NCBI RefSeq assembly: GCF_014650755.1
Contig: NZ_BMVO01000003.1
Span: 186,001 to 250,000 of the forward strand
DNA length: 64,000 nucleotides
Source: Streptomyces chryseus
GTDB lineage: Bacteria; Actinomycetota; Actinomycetes; Streptomycetales; Streptomycetaceae
Direction: 5' to 3'
In this document: positions 36,555 to 45,360 of the stretch, piece by piece
How the letters are laid out: every line of letters begins with the position of its first letter
How positions within the stretch are numbered: position 1 is the stretch's first letter
The notes under the pieces: model-generated
Databases searched by the model: none
Told to the model about the DNA's origin: nothing
The model's input: only the letters and a program-made list of their open reading frames with translations
Program-made: the position numbers and the translations under genes

Positions 36555-37316
36555 ATGGACACCGAAGCACACGACACGGAGCGCGACCGCTCTTCCGTCC
36601 CCCCGCCAGGGGACGAAGAGGGGGCGCGCTCCGTGCGTTTCTCCGCCGCCGCGTGGCGCCGGCCGGCTCTGCTCGGCGGCGCCTGCGCGGCCTTTCTGCT
36701 GCTCTTCAGCACCTTCGTCCTGCAGCCCTTCCTCATCCCCAGCGGCTCCATGCAGCCGACGGCGGACATCGGGGACCGGGTGCTCGTCAACAAGTTGGCG
36801 TACCGTTTCGGTTCCGTACCGCAGCGCGGCGACGTGGTCGTCTTCGACGGCACCGGGTCCTTCGTACGCGAGGAGCCCGAGCGGAACCCGGTCACCGGGC
36901 TGCTGCGGTGGGCGGCCGCGGCCGTGGGACTGGCCGAGCCCGCCGAGACCGACTACATCAAGCGCGTGGTGGGCGTGGGGGGCGACCGGGTCGTGTGCTG
37001 CGACAAGCGGGGGAGGGTCGAGGTGAACGGCCTGCCGGTGGACGAGGAGTACCTGTACCCGGGCGACGCCCCCTCGAAGGTCCCGTTCGACATCGTCGTA
37101 CCGCAGGGCACCTTGTGGGTCATGGGCGACCACCGATCCCACTCCCGCGATTCCCGTGACCACCTCGGCGAGCCGGGCGGCGGCATGGTGCCCGTCGAGA
37201 AGGTGGTCGGGCGGGCGGACTGGATCGGCTGGCCGGTGAGCCGCTGGTCCTCGGTGGACGAGTCCGGCGCCTTCACCCGCGTCCCGGCGCCCGGACCGGT
37301 CGGGTCCCATGGGTAA
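36555..37316 (+). CDS. sipW: Type I signal peptidase, first of four (SipW position)
   Basis: Membrane serine protease that cleaves signal peptides outside the cytoplasmic membrane. The 253 residues have one N-terminal membrane segment (about 38-58), the nucleophile Ser65 in LIPSGSMQP, the general base Lys136 in DYIKRVVGVGGD, and box E as WVMGDHRSHSRDSR near residue 195. No C-terminal membrane segment is seen. Its stop overlaps the next start by 8 bp (ATGGGTAA). S. lividans has four adjacent genes sipW-sipX-sipY-sipZ at this site; the symbol follows that order. Confidence 0.9.
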   Translation: MDTEAHDTERDRSSVPPPGDEEGARSVRFSAAAWRRPALLGGACAAFLLLFSTFVLQPFLIPSGSMQPTADIGDRVLVNKLAYRFGSVPQRGDVVVFDGTGSFVREEPERNPVTGLLRWAAAAVGLAEPAETDYIKRVVGVGGDRVVCCDKRGRVEVNGLPVDEEYLYPGDAPSKVPFDIVVPQGTLWVMGDHRSHSRDSRDHLGEPGGGMVPVEKVVGRADWIGWPVSRWSSVDESGAFTRVPAPGPVGSHG

Positions 37317-38274
37317 CCGCGGACGGGCACGGGCGAGCCACCGTGCGGACACCCGGCTGCCCACCGGTACGCGGCCGACCACCGGGCCCGCGCTGCCCGG
37401 CAGGGCGGACCGGCGGAAGCTGGCGAAGCGGGTGAAGAGGCGGCGGCAGAGGTCGGCCGTCAAAGAGATACCGATCCTGATCACCGTCGCGCTGCTCATC
37501 GCGCTCGTCCTCAAGACCTTCCTCGTGCAGGCCTTCGTGATCCCGTCCGGCTCGATGGAGCAGACGATCCGGATCGGCGACCGGGTGGTGGTCGACAAGT
37601 TGACACCGTGGTTCGGATCGAAGCCGGAGCGCGGTGACGTCGTGGTGTTCAGGGATCCCGGCGGCTGGCTCCAGGAGGAGAACACCGACGTCAAGGACGA
37701 TCCGGTGGTCGTCCGGCAGGTCAAGGAGGCCCTCACCTTCATCGGTCTGCTGCCGTCCGAGGACGAACAGGACCTGATCAAGCGCGTGGTGGCGGTCGGC
37801 GGGGACACCGTCAAGTGCTGCGACGCGGACGGGCGGGTCACCGTCAACGGCGTACCGCTGGCCGAGCCGTACCTGAACCCGGGCGACCGGCCCTCCGAGC
37901 TGGAGTTCGACGTGAAGGTGCCCGCAGGGCGGCTCTTCGTGATGGGCGATCACCGGTCGAACTCCGCCGACTCCCGTTTCCACCTCGACGAGCGCTTCGA
38001 GGGAACGGTCTCAGAGGAGGAGGTCGTCGGGCGGGCCGTGGCGATCGTGTGGCCCTTCAGCCACTGGCGGAAGCTGGAGGAGCCCGAGACGTACGCGAGC
38101 GTCCCTGACCCGCGCGGCGGGACGACCGCCGCGAGCGGCCCGTCGAATACAGTGTCGTCCCAGGATCCGAACGCGGTGATCCTGCTCCCGACCCCTGCGG
38201 AACTCCCGCTCGTTATGGGAGTGGTGGGCCTGCGCCAGGTATGGCGCGGGCGGTGGAACGGAGTGAGGAGTTGA
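37309..38274 (+). CDS. sipX: Type I signal peptidase, second of four (SipX position)
   Basis: Signal peptidase of 321 residues with a long basic N-terminal head before the membrane segment (about residues 53-75). The catalytic pair is Ser82 in VIPSGSMEQ and Lys158 in DLIKRVVAVGGD; box E is FVMGDHRSNSADSR near 212. The C-terminus has only a weak hydrophobic stretch (LPLVMGVVGL) so a second anchor is uncertain. It overlaps sipW by 8 bp and is 1 bp from sipY, so the three are one translational unit. Confidence 0.9.
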   Translation: MGNRGRARASHRADTRLPTGTRPTTGPALPGRADRRKLAKRVKRRRQRSAVKEIPILITVALLIALVLKTFLVQAFVIPSGSMEQTIRIGDRVVVDKLTPWFGSKPERGDVVVFRDPGGWLQEENTDVKDDPVVVRQVKEALTFIGLLPSEDEQDLIKRVVAVGGDTVKCCDADGRVTVNGVPLAEPYLNPGDRPSELEFDVKVPAGRLFVMGDHRSNSADSRFHLDERFEGTVSEEEVVGRAVAIVWPFSHWRKLEEPETYASVPDPRGGTTAASGPSNTVSSQDPNAVILLPTPAELPLVMGVVGLRQVWRGRWNGVRS

Positions 38275-38275
38275 T

Positions 38276-39211
38276 GTGGGGGATTTGGCGGTCGGCGCAC
38301 GATCCGAACGCGACGAGCCCGAGGAACGACCGGAGTCACCCGCAGCCGTGAGCGACGACGTACGGGGCCAGGACCCGAGCAGCAGTGACAACAGCGGCAG
38401 CGGCTCCAGTGGTGGAGACAGCAGCAGTGGCGCGGGCCCGAGGAAGCCGCGCTCGTTCTGGAAGGAACTGCCGCTGCTGATCGGCATCGCGCTCGTGCTG
38501 GCACTGTTGATCAAGACCTTCCTGGTGCAGGCGTTCTCGATTCCCTCGGACTCGATGCAGAACACCCTGCAGCGGGGCGACCGGGTGCTCGTGGACAAGC
38601 TGACACCGTGGTTCGGCTCGGAGCCGGAACGCGGCGAGGTCGTGGTCTTCCACGACCCGGGCGGCTGGCTGGAGAGCACCGTGACGCCGGAACCGAACGT
38701 CGTGCAGAAGTTCCTCAGCTTCATCGGCCTCATGCCGTCCGCGGAGGAGAAGGACCTGATCAAGCGGGTCATCGCGGTCGGCGGGGACACCGTCGAGTGC
38801 AAGAAGAACGGGCCGGTCAAGGTCAACGGGAAGGCGCTCGACGAGAAGTCGTACATCTTCCCCGGTGACACCCCGTGCAACGACGAGCCCTTCGGGCCGC
38901 TCAAGGTGCCGGACGGCCGCATCTGGGTGATGGGCGACCACCGCCAGAACTCGCTGGACTCCCGCTACCACCAGGAGCTGCCGGGCCACGGAACGGTCTC
39001 CACCGACGAGGTCGTCGGGCGCGCCATCGTAGTGGCGTGGCCGGTCAACCGCTGGGCCGCGCTGTCGGTCCCCGCGACGTTCGACCAGCAGGGGCTCAAC
39101 GCCGCGGGCGTCGCGATGACCGCGGCGCCCGGAGCGCTGGGGCTCGCGGGTGCGGCGCCGCTGGTGCTGTGGCGCAGGCGGAGGCTGACCGGCGGGCGTA
39201 CCGCCGGGTAG
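38276..39211 (+). CDS. sipY: Type I signal peptidase, third of four (SipY position)
   Basis: Signal peptidase of 311 residues. A Ser/Gly-rich acidic head (residues 1-60) precedes the membrane segment at about 65-85. The catalytic pair is Ser93 in SIPSDSMQN and Lys163 in DLIKRVIAVGGD; box E is WVMGDHRQNSLDSR near 220. A second membrane segment (residues about 281-300, GALGLAGAAPLVLW) is followed by a basic tail. In S. lividans SipY is the main signal peptidase for secretion; that ranking is assumed, not shown here. GTG start at 38276. Confidence 0.9.
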   Translation: MGDLAVGARSERDEPEERPESPAAVSDDVRGQDPSSSDNSGSGSSGGDSSSGAGPRKPRSFWKELPLLIGIALVLALLIKTFLVQAFSIPSDSMQNTLQRGDRVLVDKLTPWFGSEPERGEVVVFHDPGGWLESTVTPEPNVVQKFLSFIGLMPSAEEKDLIKRVIAVGGDTVECKKNGPVKVNGKALDEKSYIFPGDTPCNDEPFGPLKVPDGRIWVMGDHRQNSLDSRYHQELPGHGTVSTDEVVGRAIVVAWPVNRWAALSVPATFDQQGLNAAGVAMTAAPGALGLAGAAPLVLWRRRRLTGGRTAG

Positions 39212-39260
39212 GGTGCCGCTCGGATCAGCGATTTTCGATCTCCTAGGTGGGAGCGCTGCG

Positions 39261-39992
39261 ATGAGCGGAACAGGACGTACAGAAGACGGCCGCGGCCGGC
39301 TCGGCAACGCGTTGTCCGGGCTGGCCGTGGCCGTCGGCTGTGTGCTCTTCCTCGGCGGCTTCGCCTGGGGAGCGGTGCAGTACAAGCCGTACACGGTGCC
39401 GACCGATTCGATGACCCCCTCGATCAGCGCGGGGGACCGCGTGCTCGCCCAGCGCATAACCGGCGGCGAGGTGCGGCGCGGAGACGTGGTGATCTTCAGC
39501 GACTCCGTGTGGGGCAATCTGCCGATGGTCAAGCGCGTGGTCGGGATCGGCGGCGACAAGGTCGCATGCTGCGGCAAGGACGGCCGGCTGACCCTGAACG
39601 GCGAGCCCCTTGACGAGCCGTATCTGGCGAGCGGGGAGCCGGCGTCGGCCACCCCCTTCACGTCCGAGGTGCCCGAGGGGCACCTGTTCCTGCTGGGCGA
39701 CGAGCGGCGTACGTCGGTCGACTCGCGGGGGCACATCGAGGACGCCGCGAAGGGCACGGTCCCGGTGGGCAAGGTGGACGCGCGCGTCGACGCCGTGGCG
39801 TGGCCGTGGGGCGGGACGCTCGCCCGGCCGGACACCTTCGCGGCGCTGCCGGGCGGCGTTTCGGAGCCCGGGCCGATCGCTCCGGTGCTGGCCGCTGTGG
39901 TGGCCGGAGTGGTGCTGATCTTCGGCGGGGCGGCGTACGGGCCGGTCGCCAAGCGGGTCGGGCGGCGCCGGGCGGGTACGGGTGCACGGTGA
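39261..39992 (+). CDS. sipZ: Type I signal peptidase, fourth of four (SipZ position)
   Basis: Signal peptidase of 243 residues, the most divergent of the four. The catalytic pair is Ser50 in VPTDSMTPS and Lys91 in PMVKRVVGIGGD. Box E reads LLGDERRTSVDSR, so the GDHR of the other three is GDER here. Two membrane segments are visible (about 17-37 and 206-228, the latter before a basic tail). The ATG at 39261 has AGGTGGGAG upstream, and a 49-bp gap separates it from sipY, so it may have its own promoter. The NUDIX gene begins at its stop. Confidence 0.9.
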   Translation: MSGTGRTEDGRGRLGNALSGLAVAVGCVLFLGGFAWGAVQYKPYTVPTDSMTPSISAGDRVLAQRITGGEVRRGDVVIFSDSVWGNLPMVKRVVGIGGDKVACCGKDGRLTLNGEPLDEPYLASGEPASATPFTSEVPEGHLFLLGDERRTSVDSRGHIEDAAKGTVPVGKVDARVDAVAWPWGGTLARPDTFAALPGGVSEPGPIAPVLAAVVAGVVLIFGGAAYGPVAKRVGRRRAGTGAR

Positions 39993-39999
39993 GGTGACG

Positions 40000-40512
40000 G
40001 TGGAGAAGCGAGCGAGTGACGAGGCCGGCGGCCCGCTCCGGAAGGTCGCCCGGGTGATCCTGCTCGATCCGGCCGACCGCATCCTGCTGATGCACGGGTA
40101 CGAGCCGGACGATCCGTCGCTGACCTGGTGGTTCACCCCGGGCGGCGGACTGGAGGGCGACGAGACGCGGGCCGAGGCCGCGCTGCGCGAGCTCGCGGAG
40201 GAGACGGGGATCACACAGGTCGAGCTGGGTCCGGTGATCTGGCAGCGGCACTGCTCGTTCCTGTTCGACGGGCGGCGCTGGGACCAGGACGAATGGTTCT
40301 ACCTCGCTCGTACGGCACAGACCGCCACGGTGCTCGACGGGCTGACCGGACTGGAGCGGCGGAGCGTCGCGGGGCTGAGGTGGTGGACCTCCGCCGAACT
40401 GTCCGCGACGCGTGAGACGGTGTACCCCATCAAGCTCGCCGGGCTGCTGCGTACGCTGCTCGACGAGGGTCCTCCTGGTACGCCGACGGTCTTGGCCCCG
40501 GAAGTCGCATAG
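40000..40512 (+). CDS. NUDIX hydrolase
   Basis: A 170-residue pyrophosphohydrolase of the NUDIX superfamily. The Nudix box is intact as GGGLEGDETRAEAALRELAE followed by ETGI near residues 47-70, and the fold start RKVARVILLDPADRILLMHG matches. Substrate (damaged nucleotides, NADH or other NDP-X) is unknown. GTG at 40000 has GAGG 5 bp upstream and is preferred; GTG at 39982 or 39994 would overlap or touch the sipZ stop. A CACAAT -10-like sequence lies after its stop for the next gene. Confidence 0.88.
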   Translation: MEKRASDEAGGPLRKVARVILLDPADRILLMHGYEPDDPSLTWWFTPGGGLEGDETRAEAALRELAEETGITQVELGPVIWQRHCSFLFDGRRWDQDEWFYLARTAQTATVLDGLTGLERRSVAGLRWWTSAELSATRETVYPIKLAGLLRTLLDEGPPGTPTVLAPEVA

Positions 40513-40567
40513 GGGCGCACGGGGCTGGCGCACAATAGGGGGACGCAAGGCTGAAGGGGAACATGCC

Positions 40568-40876
40568 ATGAGCGCCGAGGACCTCGAGAAGTACGAGACC
40601 GAGATGGAGCTGAAGCTCTACCGGGAGTACCGCGACGTCGTCGGTCTGTTCAAATACGTGATCGAGACCGAGCGGCGTTTCTACCTCACCAACGATTACG
40701 AGATGCAGGTGCACTCGGTCCAGGGTGAGGTCTTCTTCGAAGTATCCATGGCGGACGCCTGGGTCTGGGACATGTACAGGCCGGCGAGGTTCGTCAAGCA
40801 GGTGCGGGTGCTCACGTTCAAGGACGTGAACATCGAGGAGCTGAACAAGAGCGATCTCGAACTTCCGAGTGGCTGA
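40568..40876 (+). CDS. DUF2469 protein
   Basis: A 102-residue acidic protein conserved in actinobacteria, function unknown. It starts MSAEDLEKYETEMELKLYRE and contains YVIETERRFYLTNDYEM, FEVSMADAWVWDMYRPARFV and VRVLTFKDVNIEEL. No membrane segment or catalytic motif is evident. The conserved place between signal peptidase genes and yraN is the main clue. A CACAATAGG sequence 30 bp upstream may be part of its promoter, and AAGGGGA serves as ribosome binding site. Confidence 0.88.
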   Translation: MSAEDLEKYETEMELKLYREYRDVVGLFKYVIETERRFYLTNDYEMQVHSVQGEVFFEVSMADAWVWDMYRPARFVKQVRVLTFKDVNIEELNKSDLELPSG

Positions 40877-40877
40877 C

Positions 40878-40904
40878 TTTTCCACAACTGACGAGTTGTC
40901 CACC
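40878..40904 (+). promoter_or_regulatory. Two DnaA-box-like sites between DUF2469 and yraN
   Basis: TTTTCCACA (40878-40886) and TTGTCCACC (40896-40904) each differ from the Streptomyces DnaA box TTGTCCACA by one base. They are in the same orientation, 18 bp apart. The interval also holds the inverted repeat ACAACT-N4-AGTTGT. Confidence 0.45.
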
Positions 40905-40959
40905 AAGATCCACTAGTTGGCGGTGAGCGCGGCACATTCGGTTCCGGAGGTGGAACCGG

Positions 40960-41328
40960 ATGAACGCGAAGAATGCCACAGGAGCTCTCGGCCGGTACGG
41001 CGAGGACCTCGCGGCGCGCAGGCTCGTCGAGGACGGCATGACCGTCCTGGAGCGCAACTGGCGCTGCCGCGCGGGAGAGATCGACATCGTCGCCCGGGAC
41101 GGCGACGCTCTGGTCGTCTGCGAGGTCAAGACCCGCAGGGCCGGACCGTTCGAGCACCCGATGCAGGCCCTCAGGTCCACGAAGACGGAACGGCTGCGCC
41201 GCCTGGCCGAACGCTGGGTGCACGAGCACGGGGGACCCCCGCCGGGCGGGGTGCGGATCGACCTCGTCGGGGTGGTGCTGCCCCGGCGCGGGGCGCCCCT
41301 CGTCGAGCACGTACGGGCGGTGGCGTGA
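40960..41328 (+). CDS. YraN family (UPF0102) putative endonuclease-like protein
   Basis: A 122-residue protein with a PD-(D/E)XK nuclease-like core: [17 protein letters not shown] at residue 14, [17 protein letters not shown] near 34 (conserved Glu and Asp), and [13 protein letters not shown] near 54 (ExK). Nuclease activity is predicted, not established. Its TGA overlaps the yifB ATG as TGATG. GGAGG about 7 bp before the ATG is a good ribosome binding site. Confidence 0.9.
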   Translation: MNAKNATGALGRYGEDLAARRLVEDGMTVLERNWRCRAGEIDIVARDGDALVVCEVKTRRAGPFEHPMQALRSTKTERLRRLAERWVHEHGGPPPGGVRIDLVGVVLPRRGAPLVEHVRAVA

Positions 41329-42947
41329 TGGGGTTCGCGCGCACGTGCTCGGTGGCCCTGGTCGGGGTCGAGGGCGTGGTGGTGGAGGTCCAGGCGGACC
41401 TGGAGCCGGGCGTGGCCGCCTTCACTCTGGTGGGACTGCCGGACAAGAGTCTGGTCGAGAGCCGGGACCGGGTGCGGGCGGCCGTCGTCAACTCGGGCGC
41501 CGACTGGCCGCAGAAGAAGCTCACGGTCGGGCTCAGCCCGGCCTTCGTGCCCAAGAGCGGAAGCGGCTTCGACCTGGCCGTCGCGGTCGCGGTGCTCGGG
41601 GCGGCGGAGCGTGTCGACCCCAGGGAGATCGCCGATCTGGTGCTGATCGGGGAGCTGGGGCTCGACGGGAGGGTGCGGCCGGTGCGCGGGATCCTGCCGG
41701 CCGTCCTCGCCGCCGCTGAAGCCGGGTACCGGCAGGTCGTCGTACCGGAACAGACGGCGGCCGAGGCCGGGCTGGTGCCCGGGGTGTCGGTCCTCGGCGT
41801 ACGGAGCCTGGGCCAGCTCATCGCCGTACTGACCGGATCAGAGGTGCCGCAGGAGGAGCGGACCGAGGAAGGCCGGCCGGACGCCATGCTCGCCGGGCTG
41901 ATGGTGCCGGGCGCCGGGCTGGGCACAGGGCTGGCCGCCGGTGGCCGGGGCGGCGACGGCCCGGACCTCGCGGACGTCGCGGGGCAGCATGCGGCCCGTA
42001 CAGCTCTGGAGGTGGCGGCCGCCGGTGGTCACCACCTGCTGCTCCACGGGCCGCCGGGCGCCGGCAAGACGATGCTCGCCGAGCGGATGCCCGGGATCCT
42101 GCCGGCGCTGACCCGGCAGGAGTCGCTGGAGGTGACCGCGGTGCACTCGGTGGCGGGCATCCTGCCGCCGGGAGAGCCGCTGGTCGCCGTGCCGCCGTAC
42201 TGCGCACCGCACCACTCGGCGACGATGCAGTCGCTGGTGGGCGGCGGCAACGGACTGCCCCGCCCCGGAGCCGTCTCGCTCGCACACCGGGGCATCCTCT
42301 TCCTCGACGAGGCGCCGGAGTTCAGCGGGAAGGCCCTGGACTCGCTGCGGCAGCCGCTGGAGTCGGGGCACGTGGTGGTGGCGCGGAGCGCCGGGGTGGT
42401 GCGGCTGCCCGCGCGGTTCCTGATGGTGCTGGCCGCCAACCCGTGCCCCTGCGGGCGGCACACCCTGCACGGCTCGGGGTGCGAATGCCCGCCGTCGGCG
42501 ATCCGCAAGTACCAGGCCCGGCTGTCGGGGCCGCTGCTCGACCGGGTCGACCTGCGGGTCGGGGTCGAGCCGGTGCAGCGGGCCGACCTGCTCGGCCGGG
42601 GCGGGCGCGGCGAGCCGACCGCCGCAGTCGCGGAACGGGTGCGGGAGGCGAGGGCGCGGGCGGCGGCGCGACTGGACGGCTCCCCGTGGAACACCAACAG
42701 CGACGTGCCGGGCCACGAACTGCGTACGCGCTGGCAGCCGGCCCCAGGAGCTCTGGGCGCCGCCGAACGGGACATGGAGCGCGGGCTGCTGACGGCCCGT
42801 GGCCTCGACCGGGTGCTGCGGGTCGCCTGGACCGTCGCCGACCTGGCCGGCTGCGACCGGCCCGACGCAAGCCATGTCGACCTGGCGCTGGAGCTGCGTA
42901 CGGGGATCGCACGGGGAGCGCCCGCGCTGATCGGAGGCACGGGATGA
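41328..42947 (+). CDS. YifB/ComM-type AAA+ ATPase (Mg chelatase-like)
   Basis: A 539-residue hexameric AAA+ ATPase. In naturally competent bacteria ComM is a branch-migration helicase for incoming DNA; here the role is inferred. N-terminal Lon-like fold starts [16 protein letters not shown]. Walker A is LLHGPPGAGKTMLAERMPGI near residue 234, Walker B GILFLDEAPEF near 322, and ANPCPCG with downstream CECPP cysteines near 370. It overlaps both neighbours (TGATG with yraN, ATGA with dprA), so the three genes form a tightly coupled operon. Confidence 0.92.
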   Translation: MGFARTCSVALVGVEGVVVEVQADLEPGVAAFTLVGLPDKSLVESRDRVRAAVVNSGADWPQKKLTVGLSPAFVPKSGSGFDLAVAVAVLGAAERVDPREIADLVLIGELGLDGRVRPVRGILPAVLAAAEAGYRQVVVPEQTAAEAGLVPGVSVLGVRSLGQLIAVLTGSEVPQEERTEEGRPDAMLAGLMVPGAGLGTGLAAGGRGGDGPDLADVAGQHAARTALEVAAAGGHHLLLHGPPGAGKTMLAERMPGILPALTRQESLEVTAVHSVAGILPPGEPLVAVPPYCAPHHSATMQSLVGGGNGLPRPGAVSLAHRGILFLDEAPEFSGKALDSLRQPLESGHVVVARSAGVVRLPARFLMVLAANPCPCGRHTLHGSGCECPPSAIRKYQARLSGPLLDRVDLRVGVEPVQRADLLGRGGRGEPTAAVAERVREARARAAARLDGSPWNTNSDVPGHELRTRWQPAPGALGAAERDMERGLLTARGLDRVLRVAWTVADLAGCDRPDASHVDLALELRTGIARGAPALIGGTG

Positions 42948-44212
42948 GCGGGGGAGTGCGGGAGGAGGCGGTGACCGCGACGGGCGGGGCGGCGGGCCGG
43001 GCGGGCGCCGGGCGGCGGAGCGAGGGCGCGGCGCCCGGGCCCGGCCAGGGCGTGGGGGATCAGGAGCGGCTGGCACGGGCGGCCCTGACCCGGGTCGTCG
43101 AGCCGGGGGACGAGGCCGCCGGGCGGTGGCTCCGGGAGTGCGGGCCGGTGGAGCTGATGCGCAGGTTCACCTCGCTCGACGTCGCGGACGCGGCCGAGGC
43201 GCTGACCGGCGTGAGCGGGCAGCGGCTCGGCGGCTACCGGATGCGCGCGGCGGCCGCCGACCCCGAGCGGGACCTCGCGGCGATGGCGGCGGTGGGCGGC
43301 CGCTTCGTGTGCCCCGGCGACGAGGAGTGGCCCGGGCAGCTCGACGACCTGGGCGACGGCCGGCCGGTGGGGCTCTGGGTGCGGGGCGGGCCGCATCTGC
43401 GGATGTGGGCGCTGCGGTCCGTCGCCGTCGTGGGGGCCCGGGCCTGCACCTCGTACGGGGCCCACATGGCGGCGTCGCTGGGCGCCGGGCTCGCCGAGCG
43501 CGGCTGGGTCGTGGTCTCCGGGGCCGCGTTCGGCGTGGACGGCGCCGCCCACCGGGGCGCACTGGCCGCGGGCGGGGCCACCGTCGCGGTGCTGGCCTGC
43601 GGCGTCGACGTCGTCTATCCCCGGGGCCACGCCGAACTGATCGGGCGCATCGCCGAACAGGGGCTGGTGCTCGGCGAGTTGCCGCCGGGCGGTCATCCCA
43701 CCCAGAGCCGGTTCATCCTCCGGAACCGGGTGATCGCCGCCCTCACCCGGGGCACGGTCGTGGTGGAGGCGCAGTACCGCAGCGGCTCGCTGGTCACGGC
43801 GCGCGGCGCGCAGCGGCTCGGACGGTTCACGATGGGCGTGCCCGGCCCCGCCACCAGCGGACTCTCGGCGGGTGTCCACGAACTGCTGAGGGGCGAGGGC
43901 GTCCTGGTCACCGACGCCGCCGAGGTGGTGGAACTGGTCGGGGAGATCGGCGATCTGGCCCCGGCGCGCCGGGGACCACTGCTGCCCAGAGATCTGCTGG
44001 ATCCCGTCGCGGCGCTCGTCCTGGAGTCACTGCCGGCCCGGGGCGCCCTCGGTGCGCGCGACGTCGCCCGGGGAGCGGGAACCACCCCCGACGACGCACT
44101 CGGCAAGCTGTACGAACTGCACTCCTTGGGGTTCGTCGAACGGCGGGGTGACGGCTGGCAGTTGACGCCGGGGCCCGTACAGCACGCGAACGCGCGGCGA
44201 GGCGGTCCTTGA
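42944..44212 (+). CDS. dprA: DNA-processing protein DprA
   Basis: Loads RecA on single-stranded DNA in transformation; in non-competent species its role is less clear. The 422 residues include a variable Gly/Ala-rich head, a SAM-like region around 40-105, the DprA Rossmann fold with VAVVGARACTSYG near residue 165 and VVSGAAFGVDGAAHRGAL near 192, GGHPTQSRFILRNRVIAALT near 249, and a C-terminal winged-helix region. The start overlaps yifB by ATGA. whiG follows after a 240-bp gap. Confidence 0.93.
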   Translation: MSGGVREEAVTATGGAAGRAGAGRRSEGAAPGPGQGVGDQERLARAALTRVVEPGDEAAGRWLRECGPVELMRRFTSLDVADAAEALTGVSGQRLGGYRMRAAAADPERDLAAMAAVGGRFVCPGDEEWPGQLDDLGDGRPVGLWVRGGPHLRMWALRSVAVVGARACTSYGAHMAASLGAGLAERGWVVVSGAAFGVDGAAHRGALAAGGATVAVLACGVDVVYPRGHAELIGRIAEQGLVLGELPPGGHPTQSRFILRNRVIAALTRGTVVVEAQYRSGSLVTARGAQRLGRFTMGVPGPATSGLSAGVHELLRGEGVLVTDAAEVVELVGEIGDLAPARRGPLLPRDLLDPVAALVLESLPARGALGARDVARGAGTTPDDALGKLYELHSLGFVERRGDGWQLTPGPVQHANARRGGP

Positions 44213-44374
44213 CCAGCGGCATTCGGGTGAAAAGGTACTGGTGATGACCCTCTCAGCCCGCCCGGACCGCTCTCCGGGGCCGCCGTACACGGTGATGGCC
44301 CCGGAGAGCGGCGTGCCGCTCGGCATTCATCTTGACGGGGGCGATCCCATATCCTGCGCGGACTGCGACGCCGC

Positions 44375-44391
44375 AGTCACGCTACGCTCAC
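44375..44391 (+). promoter_or_regulatory. whiG promoter candidate with BldD-like sequence
   Basis: AGTCACGCTACGCTCAC lies 62 bp before the whiG start. TACGCT (44383-44388) can be the -10, and the flanking AGTCA and CTCAC resemble the two BldD half-sites. whiG is a known BldD target in Streptomyces; the site here is a weak match. Confidence 0.35.
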
Positions 44392-44452
44392 AAGGAATCC
44401 TCCCAGACGCAAGATCCCCCCGACGTCACAGCAGAACGGCTCAAGGCAACGC

Positions 44453-45289
44453 ATGCCCCAGCACACCTCCGGGTCTGACCGCGCGGCAGTGCCACACGCG
44501 GCGCGTGGCGGCGTGCGGCCCGCCGCACCCTCCTCGCTCGACGAGTTGTGGCGGTCGTACAAGACCACGGGCGACGAGCGGCTGCGAGAGCAGCTGATCC
44601 TGCACTACTCGCCGCTGGTGAAGTACGTCGCCGGGCGGGTCAGCGTCGGGCTGCCGCCCAACGTCGAGCAGGCCGACTTCGTGTCCTCCGGTGTCTTCGG
44701 GCTCATCGACGCCATCGAGAAGTTCGACATCGAGCGCTCCATCAAGTTCGAGACGTACGCGATCACACGCATCCGCGGCGCCATGATCGACGAGCTGCGG
44801 GCCCTGGACTGGATCCCCCGCTCGGTGCGGCAGAAGGCCAAGGCGGTCGAGCGCGCCTACGCGACGCTGGAGGCGCAGCTGCGCCGTACCCCCAGCGAGA
44901 GCGAGGTCGCCGCGGAGATGGGCATCCTCCTGGAGGAACTGCACGCTGTTTTCAGCCAGTTGTCACTGGCGAACGTCGTCGCCCTGGAGGAGCTGCTGCA
45001 CGCCGGCGGCGAGGGCGGTGACCGGCTGAGCCTGATGGACACGCTGGAGGACACCCACGCCGACAACCCGGTCGAGGTGGCCGAGGACCGGGAGCTGCGC
45101 CGGCTGCTGGCCAGGGCCATCAACACGCTGCCCGACCGCGAGAAGACCGTGGTCACGCTCTACTACTACGAAGGTCTCACCCTCGCCGAGATCGGCAACG
45201 TGCTGGGCGTGACCGAGAGCCGGGTCAGCCAGATCCATACCAAATCGGTGCTCCAGCTGCGGGCGAAGCTGGCCGACGCCGGGCGTTGA
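44453..45289 (+). CDS. whiG: RNA polymerase sigma factor WhiG
   Basis: Sigma factor that commits aerial hyphae to sporulation, related to motility sigma FliA. The 278 residues have region 2 with [20 protein letters not shown] near residue 47 and [20 protein letters not shown] near 97, region 3 near 135-190, and region 4 with [20 protein letters not shown] near 242. The ATG at 44453 follows AAGGC weakly. In Streptomyces its activity is held by anti-sigma RsiG with cyclic-di-GMP; rsiG is not in this window. No anti-sigma gene is adjacent. Confidence 0.97.
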   Translation: MPQHTSGSDRAAVPHAARGGVRPAAPSSLDELWRSYKTTGDERLREQLILHYSPLVKYVAGRVSVGLPPNVEQADFVSSGVFGLIDAIEKFDIERSIKFETYAITRIRGAMIDELRALDWIPRSVRQKAKAVERAYATLEAQLRRTPSESEVAAEMGILLEELHAVFSQLSLANVVALEELLHAGGEGGDRLSLMDTLEDTHADNPVEVAEDRELRRLLARAINTLPDREKTVVTLYYYEGLTLAEIGNVLGVTESRVSQIHTKSVLQLRAKLADAGR

Positions 45290-45360
45290 CGGCGGCGCTG
45301 AATCGTCCCTGCCGCCTCGGTCGCATCGTCAGGGCGACGGCTCATCCGTAGAGTGGGACC

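Noticed and set aside
44241..44597. Forward open frame between dprA and whiG
   Set aside because: It overlaps the whiG start in another frame and lacks conserved features; the region is more likely the whiG promoter and leader.
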